From contig WFMN01000171.1 in assembly GCA_015489095.1 (NCBI GenBank), forward strand, positions 1-5,243: a stretch of DNA of 5,243 bases, given 5' to 3'. This DNA is from Mariprofundaceae bacterium (GTDB lineage: Bacteria; Pseudomonadota; Zetaproteobacteria; Mariprofundales; J009). Shown piece by piece: positions 1 through 5,003 of the stretch; position 1 is the first letter of the stretch, and every line of letters starts with the position of its first letter. The position numbers and the translations under genes are program-made. The notes beneath the pieces are model-generated. The model saw only the letters and a list, made by a program, of their open reading frames with translations, was not told the DNA's origin and made no database searches.

Positions 1-145
1 CTTGGGAAAAGTTCTTCACCACAGAGACACAGAGGCACAGAGAAGATATGAAGGAATGAGCAATAGACTACCCCCATCGTTACATTCTCTTCTCTGTGTC
101 TCCGTGCCTCCGTGGTAAACAATTCAGCTATTCCCCCCACACAAA
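1..145. repeat. MITE-like inverted-repeat element, copy 1
   Basis: Imperfect inverted-repeat element with a left arm at about 15-46 and a right arm at about 88-119. The right arm, reverse-complemented, matches the left over 32 nt with about five differences. The arms are built on short CAC-rGAG-rCAC steps. They enclose a core of about 40 bp (47-87) with no coding signal. The flanks are part of the unit: it opens with CTTGGGAAAAGTTC, which recurs at 146. No transposase or clear target-site duplication is visible, so mobility is inferred only from the inverted-repeat form. Arms of this kind are, to my knowledge, common dispersed intergenic repeats in many bacteria. The element touches the window edge and more copies may lie further left. 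Confidence 0.75.
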
Positions 146-280
146 CTTGGGAAAAGTTCTTCACCACAGAGACACAGAGGCACGGAGAAGAAAGGAATAA
201 GCACTACTACCCATTTCCTCCATTCTTCTCTGTGTCTCCGTGCCTCCGTGGTAAAACAATTCAGCCATTCCTCCACAAAC
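146..280. repeat. MITE-like inverted-repeat element, copy 2
   Basis: Second tandem copy of the element at 1-145. The left arm is at about 160-191, the core at 192-223 and the right arm at about 224-255, followed by a flank ending in CCACAAAC that also ends copy 1. The core is recognisably the same sequence as in copy 1 but several bases shorter. The repeated flanks mean that the pair arose by tandem duplication of a unit of about 145 bp rather than by two independent insertions. Apart from these two copies, positions 1-333 hold only the terminator at 282-308; I see no gene there. Short reading frames crossing the arms are repeat translations. Confidence 0.75.
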
Positions 281-281
281 C

Positions 282-308
282 AAAAAAGGGCGCCCCGGCG
301 GGGCACCC
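282..308 (-). terminator. Rho-independent terminator of the cytochrome c gene
   Basis: On the minus strand a GC-rich 9-bp stem (300-308 pairing with 288-296, one G-U/A-C type mismatch, 3-nt loop) is followed directly by six T residues (complement of the A run 282-287). It lies 25 nt past the TAA stop of the cytochrome gene, the normal place and form for an intrinsic terminator. On the plus strand the hairpin is followed by only three T, so it acts mainly leftward. Confidence 0.85.
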
Positions 309-333
309 TTTCATGCGAATCGCGCTTAAAGGA

Positions 334-741
334 TTAAGAGATCGATTTCAGCTTGGCGATAACCTCGTCCTGCTTGGCAGGGTCGCAAACATGCTGCGGA
401 GGCATCTTGGTCTTGGCGTGATCATCACCAGTGAACTCCTTGATCGCCTTCTTGGAGTTGCACATCCATTTACGCAGATGCGCCTCATCCCAAGTCCAAG
501 CATCACCCTTGATGTACTTGGTATATTTGTAGTGGAAGCCCGGGAAGGTACCGGCTTTACGGCCGAACACGCCCGGAATCCCGTTGCCCTTGCCGAGGCC
601 GGGGCCTACCTTCTTCTTGGGCGCGAAGTTGTGGCATGCCTTACACTTGCTCCAAGCAGCCGCGTCGGCAACGGTCGGGGTTGCTACCACGGTGCCGGCA
701 ACAAACGCTGCGGCAGCGGACATCATCAAGATTTTCTTCAT
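334..741 (-). CDS. Periplasmic class I cytochrome c (mitochondrial/c2-like)
   Basis: A 135-residue monohaem cytochrome c, probably a soluble periplasmic electron carrier. Residues 1 to about 28 form a Sec signal peptide: MKK, a hydrophobic stretch, then an ADA-A type cleavage region. The haem motif is C33-K-A-C36-H37. A GPGL segment (46-49), FGRKAGTFPGF (59-69) and a WTWDE segment (82-86) match the class I/c2 family pattern, and M113 in TKMP is the likely sixth haem ligand. Extra cysteines C94 and C119 flank the methionine loop. The ATG at 741 is chosen because a perfect GAGGAGG lies 6 nt upstream; a TTG at 756 in the same frame would overlap that site. The gene is downstream of the DAHP synthase gene on the same strand with a 100-nt gap and has its own terminator. 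Its redox partner is not visible. Confidence 0.9.
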   Translation of the reverse strand: MKKILMMSAAAAFVAGTVVATPTVADAAAWSKCKACHNFAPKKKVGPGLGKGNGIPGVFGRKAGTFPGFHYKYTKYIKGDAWTWDEAHLRKWMCNSKKAIKEFTGDDHAKTKMPPQHVCDPAKQDEVIAKLKSIS

Positions 742-747
742 ATAGAT

Positions 748-754
748 CCTCCTC
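748..754 (-). promoter_or_regulatory. Shine-Dalgarno site fixing the cytochrome c start
   Basis: The minus strand reads GAGGAGG followed by 6 nt and then the ATG at 741. This is a near-perfect ribosome binding site. It settles the start codon against the longer in-frame TTG start at 756, which would add five residues (MRRIY) before the signal peptide. Confidence 0.85.
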
Positions 755-841
755 AATTGATCTTACATAGGATTTCGTGACGCCGGGCAACAGAGGCACG
801 ACCGCCACGGGTCGCTACTGTACCGCGCGCCAAATGCGCTG

Positions 842-1945
842 TCACGCGCAACTTTTCTCACCCACGGGGGAATCGTTCCCCGCCAGCAGTGCACGCCGCT
901 GCCGCACCGCCGCCGCCAACTGGTGCAACAGCGGCTCGGTGCGCTCCCAATCGAGGCAGCCATCGGTAATGCTGACGCCGAATTTCAGCTCTCTGCCGGG
1001 CACCACATCCTGACGGCCGAAGTGGAGGTGGCTCTCGATCATCACCCCGCCGATGCGGCGGTTGCCCTCGGCGATCTGGGCGGCGACATTGCGGCAGACA
1101 TCGACCTGACGCTCCGGCCGCTTGCCGCTGTTGCCGTGCGAGAAGTCGATCATCAGCGGGCTGGTGATCCCGGCGTGATCCAACGCGCTTGCCGCCTCTT
1201 GGACGCTGACATGGTCGAAGTTCGGCGTTTTCCCACCGCGCAGAATGATGTGGCAGTCGTCGTTGCCGCGGGTGGAGAAGATCGCCGACTGCCCCGCCTT
1301 GGTCAGCGACAAAAAGTGGTGCGGATGGGCGGCGGCGCCGATGGCGTCGATCGCCACCTTCAGCCCGCCGTCGGTGCCGTTCTTGAAGCCGACCGGGCAC
1401 GACAGCCCGCTTGCCAGCTCGCGGTGCCCCTGACTCTCGGTGGTACGGGCGCCGATCGCCCCCCAGCTAACCAAGTCGGCAAAGTATTGCGGCGTGATCA
1501 GATCGAGAAACTCGGTACCGGCCGGCACCCCCTCCCCGTTCAGATCGAGCAGCAGCTTGCGCGCTAGCTGCACCCCCTTGTTGATCTCGAAGCTCTCGTC
1601 CAGATTGGGGTCGTTGATCAGCCCCTTCCAGCCGACGGTGGTGCGCGGCTTCTCAAAATAGACCCGCATCACAATCAGCAGATCGTCGCCCAACGCTTCG
1701 CGCAGCGGCAGCAGCTTGCGGCCGTAGGCCAGCGCCGCCTCCGGGTTGTGGATCGAGCAGGGCCCGGTCACCACCAGCAGGCGGTCATCCCCGCCGTGCA
1801 ACAGGCGATGGATCTGCTGCCGCGTGGTGGCAACGGTCTTGGCGGCCTCCTCGGTGATGGGATACATGGCGTGCAGTGTATGCGGCGACATCAACTCGCG
1901 AACATTGCAGATGCGCAGATCATCGGTGGGATAGGTGGTGGTCAT
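842..1945 (-). CDS. aroG: 3-deoxy-7-phosphoheptulonate (DAHP) synthase, class I-alpha
   Basis: Condenses phosphoenolpyruvate and erythrose 4-phosphate to DAHP, the first step of the shikimate pathway (EC 2.5.1.54). The 367 residues align with E. coli AroG (350) with a constant +2 offset through the core. Metal and substrate residues are all present: C63 in GPCSI, R94 and K99 in MRVYFEKPRTT, R167 in GARTTES, K188 in GFKNGTDG, R236, H270 in DFSHGNS, E304 in ESHL and D328 in SITD. The N-terminal DDLRI (D8, D9) and most residues lining the phenylalanine pocket of AroG are conserved (D148, P152, L177, L181, S182, F211, S213). M147 and V221 of AroG are replaced by L149 and F223. A feedback-regulated enzyme is therefore likely, but the exact effector is not settled. 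The start has a modest AGAGAG 5 nt upstream. The C-terminus is about 17 residues longer than AroG. Confidence 0.95.
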   Translation of the reverse strand: MTTTYPTDDLRICNVRELMSPHTLHAMYPITEEAAKTVATTRQQIHRLLHGGDDRLLVVTGPCSIHNPEAALAYGRKLLPLREALGDDLLIVMRVYFEKPRTTVGWKGLINDPNLDESFEINKGVQLARKLLLDLNGEGVPAGTEFLDLITPQYFADLVSWGAIGARTTESQGHRELASGLSCPVGFKNGTDGGLKVAIDAIGAAAHPHHFLSLTKAGQSAIFSTRGNDDCHIILRGGKTPNFDHVSVQEAASALDHAGITSPLMIDFSHGNSGKRPERQVDVCRNVAAQIAEGNRRIGGVMIESHLHFGRQDVVPGRELKFGVSITDGCLDWERTEPLLHQLAAAVRQRRALLAGNDSPVGEKSCA

Positions 1946-2080
1946 GGGGTCTCTCTAGCGGAAATCGGGCCGATCAGCAGATATGCCGGCCATGTTCAAA
2001 GGGGGGAATCCTACACAGCCTCCCATCTCAAGCGCAAAAAAGGTAGTGTTGGCGCCGAGTACAACCCCATGGAGAGACCC
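1946..2080. promoter_or_regulatory. Divergent promoter region between aroG and leuC
   Basis: This 135-bp gap separates two divergently transcribed genes and must carry leftward promoter activity for aroG and probably rightward activity for leuC. The best leftward candidate I see is TTGCGC (2037-2032) and TAGGAT (2013-2008) with an 18-bp spacer, a weak sigma-70 match. No convincing rightward pair, operator palindrome, riboswitch or leucine-rich leader peptide was found. The GGAGAG at 2071-2076 is the leuC ribosome binding site. Confidence 0.4.
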
Positions 2081-3487
2081 ATGCCGCACACCCTGTTCGA
2101 TAAAATCTGGAACCGCCATCTGGTGCGCACCAACGACGATGGCTCCTCCCTGCTCTACATCGACCGCCATCTGGTGCACGAGGTGACCAGCCCGCAAGCC
2201 TTCGAGGGGCTGCGGCTGGCGGGGCGCAGGCCGTGGCGCGCCTCGGCGGCGGTGGCCACCCCCGACCACAATGTACCGACCACCAACCGCAGCGGGGGGA
2301 TCCAGAACGAGGTCTCCCGCATCCAGGTCGAAGCGCTGGATAGCAACTGCGAGGCGTTCGATATCCTTGAATTCGGGCTTGACGACCCCCGGCAGGGCAT
2401 CGTCCATGTGGTGGGGCCGGAGCAGGGGCTGACCCTCCCCGGCATGACGGTGGTCTGCGGCGACTCCCACACCTCCACCCACGGCGCGCTGGGGGCGATC
2501 GCGATGGGCATCGGCACCAGCGAGGTGGAGCATGTGCTGGCGACACAAACACTGGTGCAGAGCAAGCCCAAACAGATGCTCATCACGGTGGATGGCACCC
2601 TGTCGCCCGGGGTTACCGCCAAGGATATGGCGCTCTACATCATCGGCCAGATCGGCACCGCCGGCGGCACCGGCTACGCCATCGAGTTCGCCGGTTCGGC
2701 GGTGACCGCCCTCTCGATGGAGGGGCGGATGACGCTGTGCAACATGACCATCGAGGCCGGCGCGCGCTGCGGCATGGTGGCGGTCGATGATACCACCCTC
2801 GATTTCGTCGCCGGCCGCCCCTTCGCCCCCCGGGAGGCGGCGTGGGAGCAGGCGGTGGCGTGGTGGCGGCAGCTCCACAGCGACGACGACGCCCACTTCG
2901 ACGCCGAACTGCGTTTTCAGGCGGAGGAGATCGCGCCGCAGGTGAGCTGGGGTACCAGCCCGGAGATGGTGGTGGATGTCAACGGCAGCCTGCCGCGCTT
3001 GAGTCAGGCGCGCGATGAGGTGCAGCGCGCGGGGTGGCGGCGCGCGCTGGAATACATGGGGCTAAAGCAGGGGATGGCGGTGTCGGAGATCCCGATCGAC
3101 CGCGTCTTTATCGGCTCCTGCACCAACGGGCGCATCGAGGATATTCGCGCCGCCGCCGCCATCGCCGATGGGCACCAAGTGGCGGAGAGCGTCACCCAAG
3201 CGCTGGTGGTACCGGGCTCCGGGCGGGTCAAGCAGCAGGCGGAGGCCGAAGGGCTGGATCGCATCTTGACCCGGGCCGGGTTCGAGTGGCGCGACCCCGG
3301 CTGCTCGATGTGCCTGGCAATGAACGACGACCGCCTGCTGGCCGGCGAGCACTGCGCCTCGACCAGCAACCGCAACTTCGAGGGGCGACAGGGGCAGGGG
3401 GGGCGCACCCATCTGGTCAGCCCGGCGATGGCGGCGGCGGCGGCGATCAGCGGCCACTTTGTCGATGTCCGCAACTGGAGCGCCTGA
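2081..3487 (+). CDS. leuC: 3-isopropylmalate dehydratase, large subunit
   Basis: Catalytic large subunit of isopropylmalate isomerase (EC 4.2.1.33), which with LeuD converts 2-isopropylmalate to 3-isopropylmalate in leucine biosynthesis in the cytoplasm. Its 468 residues equal the usual family length (E. coli 466). The [4Fe-4S] cluster ligands are visible as C347 in IGSCTN and the pair C408/C411 in PGCSMC. Other family blocks are YIDRHLVHEVTSPQAF (26-41), GIVHVVGPEQG (106-116), VCGDSHTSTHGALGA (125-139), SMEGRMTLCNM (212-222) and STSNRNFEGRQG (427-438). The ATG at 2081 follows GGAGAG by 4 nt and begins the conserved N-terminus; an in-frame ATG at 2069 would add only four residues, and the frame open further upstream is antisense to aroG. 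LeuD does not follow. The stop overlaps the queF start in TGATG, indicating co-transcription. Confidence 0.97.
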   Translation: MPHTLFDKIWNRHLVRTNDDGSSLLYIDRHLVHEVTSPQAFEGLRLAGRRPWRASAAVATPDHNVPTTNRSGGIQNEVSRIQVEALDSNCEAFDILEFGLDDPRQGIVHVVGPEQGLTLPGMTVVCGDSHTSTHGALGAIAMGIGTSEVEHVLATQTLVQSKPKQMLITVDGTLSPGVTAKDMALYIIGQIGTAGGTGYAIEFAGSAVTALSMEGRMTLCNMTIEAGARCGMVAVDDTTLDFVAGRPFAPREAAWEQAVAWWRQLHSDDDAHFDAELRFQAEEIAPQVSWGTSPEMVVDVNGSLPRLSQARDEVQRAGWRRALEYMGLKQGMAVSEIPIDRVFIGSCTNGRIEDIRAAAAIADGHQVAESVTQALVVPGSGRVKQQAEAEGLDRILTRAGFEWRDPGCSMCLAMNDDRLLAGEHCASTSNRNFEGRQGQGGRTHLVSPAMAAAAAISGHFVDVRNWSA

Positions 3488-3903
3488 TGACCAACAAACA
3501 GCCCAGCCGCGATCTGGAGTGGTTTGCCAACCCCAACCCGGAGCGCGATTACCATATCCGCATCGACTCCCCCGAGTTCTCCTGCCTCTGCCCCAAAACC
3601 GGCCAGCCCGACTTCGCCGAGATCAAGCTCGACTATGTGCCCGATCAACGCTGCGTAGAGCTGAAGTCGCTCAAGCTCTACTACTGGAGCTTTCGCGACG
3701 AGGGGCATTTCCACGAGGCGGTCACCAACCGAATCGCCGACGATCTGATCGCCCTGCTGGCACCGCGCCAACTCAGGGTGGAGGCGATCTTCAATGTGCG
3801 CGGCGGCATCTACACCACGGTGGTGGTGGAGCACCACGCCGACGCAGACCGGCATCCCGCAACACCACAGCCCGCATGGATTCCGGCTCGGAGGCCGGAA
3901 TGA
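3487..3903 (+). CDS. queF: NADPH-dependent 7-cyano-7-deazaguanine (preQ0) reductase, short form
   Basis: Reduces preQ0 to preQ1 with NADPH (EC 1.7.1.13), a step toward queuosine at the tRNA wobble position. The 138 residues fit the short, Bacillus YkvM-like T-fold type rather than the long two-domain E. coli type. C35 in SCLCPKTGQPDF is the nucleophile that forms the thioimide with preQ0, and D42 in the same block is the catalytic acid. The QueF motif region VELKSLKLYYWSF (57-69) and H76-E77 in GHFHEA mark the substrate site. The body ends with FNVRGGIYTTVVVEH (102-116). GGAG 6 nt before the ATG lies inside leuC, and the ATG overlaps the leuC stop by 1 nt, so translation is probably coupled. 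From about residue 117 onward the codons belong to a REPIN-like repeat, which also supplies the TGA. The original C-terminus has probably been replaced by about 22 repeat-encoded residues; the catalytic core is intact. Confidence 0.95.
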   Translation: MTNKQPSRDLEWFANPNPERDYHIRIDSPEFSCLCPKTGQPDFAEIKLDYVPDQRCVELKSLKLYYWSFRDEGHFHEAVTNRIADDLIALLAPRQLRVEAIFNVRGGIYTTVVVEHHADADRHPATPQPAWIPARRPE

Positions 3904-3904
3904 C
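3835..3904. repeat. REPIN-like double hairpin 1, overlapping the queF 3' end
   Basis: This segment aligns with the repeat at 3981-4052 along its whole length, with one 1-nt gap and scattered substitutions. The right half contains an exact 8-bp inverted repeat (3880-3887 with 3894-3901, ATTCCGGC and GCCGGAAT). The left half (from CACGCCGACG) is the degenerate partner arm. The last 3-4 bases give TGAC, the TGA being the queF stop. A left inverted-repeat arm like those at 3951 and 4104 is absent here; native queF sequence takes its place. Confidence 0.75.
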
Positions 3905-3909
3905 AACCT

Positions 3910-3946
3910 TCTTCCCTCCGCGTCTCCGCGCCTCCGCGGTAAAAAA
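3910..3946. repeat. Solitary right inverted-repeat arm
   Basis: This GC-rich arm (core CCTCCGCG-TCTCCGCG-CCTCCGCGGT, then seven A) is nearly identical to the right arms at about 4062-4096 and 4212-4246. It sits 5 nt after REPIN 1, the same order as in the two complete composite elements, so REPIN 1 plus this arm is a composite lacking its left arm. A 5-bp stem is possible (3926-3930 with 3935-3939), but the following tract is A, not T, on the plus strand, so it is not a terminator for leuC-queF. Confidence 0.7.
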
Positions 3947-3947
3947 A

Positions 3948-4096
3948 TGAACCACAAAGGCACGAAGACACAAAGGAACATCATGCCGAACCTGATCCGG
4001 CATCCAGCAATACTACGACCCGCATGGATTCCGGCTCGGAGGCCGGAATGACGCCCCTCTTCTTCCCTCCGCGTCTCCGCGCCTCCGCGGTGAAAA
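3948..4096. repeat. Composite repeat: inverted-repeat arms enclosing a REPIN (copy 2)
   Basis: The left arm core is 3951-3976 and the right arm core 4066-4091. The right arm, reverse-complemented, equals the left at 18 of 26 positions, and all eight differences are G in the right versus A in the left. Between them, 3981-4052 is a REPIN-like unit. It starts TCATGCCG, ends CCGGAATGAC, and its right half has an exact stem, 4028-4035 with 4042-4049. No gene is visible here; short frames reading SPRLRASAVK-like peptides are translated repeat. Confidence 0.8.
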
Positions 4097-4100
4097 ATAA

Positions 4101-4246
4101 TGAACCACAAAGGCACGAAGAGACAAAGCAGGTCATCCCGGCGCAGGCCGGGATCCATGGACACCACAGCCCACATGGATTCCGGGTCAAGCCCGGAATG
4201 ACAACCTTCTTCTCCCCTCCGCGCCTCCGCGCCTCCGCGGTGAAAA
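4101..4246. repeat. Composite repeat: inverted-repeat arms enclosing a REPIN (copy 3)
   Basis: Same architecture as 3948-4096, offset by about 150 bp. The left arm core is 4104-4129 and the right arm core 4216-4241. The REPIN at 4132-4202 is the most regular of the three. It is bounded by GTCAT and ATGAC, with two hairpins: 4135-4142 with 4147-4154 (ATCCCGGC/GCCGGGAT) and 4179-4186 with 4192-4199 (ATTCCGGG/CCCGGAAT). The two halves are inverted copies of each other, with ATCCATG facing CATGGAT. With the preceding copy it fills the 350-nt gap between queF and dapF completely. No promoter of recognisable form was seen inside. Confidence 0.8.
4239..4243 (+). promoter_or_regulatory. Repeat-derived Shine-Dalgarno-like site of dapF
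   Basis: GGTGA at 4239-4243 is complementary to the UCACC of the 16S rRNA 3' end and lies 10 nt before the ATG at 4254. It is part of the right arm of the last composite repeat, and no other purine-rich site is seen between it and the start. The spacing favours the ATG at 4254 over the in-frame ATG at 4260. Confidence 0.45.
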
Positions 4247-4253
4247 ACTTGTA

Positions 4254-5003
4254 ATGGCGATGATTCCGTTTCACAAGATGGAGGCGCAAGGCAATGATTT
4301 CGTCATTGTCGATGGCCGCGATCAGCCGTTGCCGCCGCTGGATCGCGCCGCCATCCGCCGCTGGTGCGACCGCCGGTTGGGCATCGGTTGCGACCAACTG
4401 CTGCTGTTGGACAACCATCCGAGCGCGGACGCCGCCATGCGCATCTTCAACAACGACGGTAGCGAAGCCGCCAACTGCGGCAACGGTGCCCGCTGCGTGG
4501 CCGATCTTCTGATGCGCCAAGCGAAGCGCGATAGCGTGCAACTGGCGATCGCCGACCGCACCATCCGCGCCCGGCGCGCGCAGGGCGGAATCACGGTTGC
4601 GATGGGGGCGGCAACCATTCTCGACAGCACGGAGCACCACGCCGATGTACAGATCGGCAACCGCCACCGGGTCTATTTCGATGGCACGGAGCAGCTCGAT
4701 CCGGCACTGAATATCGAGATCATCACCGGACACGGCGACCATCACCTGTGGATCGACATCATCGAGCGCGGCGCCGGGCGCACGCCGGCCTGCGGGTCGG
4801 GCGCCTGCGCGGTGGCGGCGGCGTGGTGGCAGCGGCATGGCAACAGCGCGCCGCTCACCATCGTCATGCCCGGCGGCGAGGTGGTGGTGCGCGGCAGCAG
4901 CGACGATCTCCACTTGACGGGGGCTGTACATGCATCGTTTCGCGGCTACATTCCCGCCCCCGTAGTGGGAGAATCATCGGAGGAACGGATCAAGGATGCA
5001 TAA
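4254..5003 (+). CDS. dapF: Diaminopimelate epimerase, compact form
   Basis: Interconverts LL- and meso-diaminopimelate (EC 5.1.1.7), supplying lysine and the peptidoglycan cross-linking residue, in the cytoplasm. Both catalytic cysteines are present: C75 in NDGSEAANCGNGARC and C180 in ERGAGRTPACGSGAC. The N-terminal block KMEAQGNDFVIVDG (8-21), the GIGCDQLL block (43-50) and MPGGEVVV (205-212) also fit, and E171 matches the conserved active-site glutamate. It has 249 residues against about 274 usually. The region between the two catalytic cysteines is shortened, the usual GNPH is GNRH (135-138) and GAGET is GAGRT. About 17 residues follow the usual C-terminal strand. The start is uncertain between 4254 and 4260 because upstream DNA is repeat. 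It overlaps the next gene by 8 nt. It could be a diverged paralogue, but conserved active-site blocks favour a working epimerase. Confidence 0.93.
   Translation: MAMIPFHKMEAQGNDFVIVDGRDQPLPPLDRAAIRRWCDRRLGIGCDQLLLLDNHPSADAAMRIFNNDGSEAANCGNGARCVADLLMRQAKRDSVQLAIADRTIRARRAQGGITVAMGAATILDSTEHHADVQIGNRHRVYFDGTEQLDPALNIEIITGHGDHHLWIDIIERGAGRTPACGSGACAVAAAWWQRHGNSAPLTIVMPGGEVVVRGSSDDLHLTGAVHASFRGYIPAPVVGESSEERIKDA

Noticed and set aside
112..780. A long plus-strand frame opposite the cytochrome c gene
   Set aside because: It begins in translated repeat and then runs antisense to a clear haem protein with its own binding site and terminator; no recognisable domain.
764..790. A candidate leftward promoter for the cytochrome gene (TTGCCC, 15 nt, TATGTA)
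   Set aside because: Short spacer and weak -35 match; not distinguishable from chance, though a separate promoter in the 100-nt gap is possible.
799..814. A small hairpin (CGACC with GGTCG) between aroG and the cytochrome gene, considered as a terminator
   Set aside because: Only 5 bp and no T run after it on either strand.
923..1567. A plus-strand frame of about 214 codons opposite the DAHP synthase gene
   Set aside because: Antisense shadow of a strongly conserved enzyme in GC-rich DNA; no family motif.
1748..2080. An upstream extension of the leuC frame
   Set aside because: It overlaps the aroG 5' end antisense, and the family N-terminus and ribosome binding site fit the ATG at 2081.
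1955..2896. A minus-strand frame of about 313 codons opposite leuC
   Set aside because: Composition-driven shadow, low-complexity His/Gly/Arg-rich product, no motifs.
3880..3947. A terminator for the leuC-queF transcript
   Set aside because: The hairpin at the stop is not followed by a T run, and the next one is followed by A rather than T on the plus strand.
3004..4176. A minus-strand frame of about 390 codons across the repeats, queF and leuC
   Set aside because: Its first part is translated repeat and the rest is antisense to real genes.
3835..4246. A possible CRISPR array, because of regularly spaced repeats
   Set aside because: The repeated units are about 150 bp and similar throughout, with hairpins and inverted arms; there are no short identical repeats with unique spacers and no cas genes.
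3981..4931. A minus-strand frame of about 316 codons opposite dapF and the repeats
   Set aside because: Antisense to DapF, and its C-terminal part is repeat translation.
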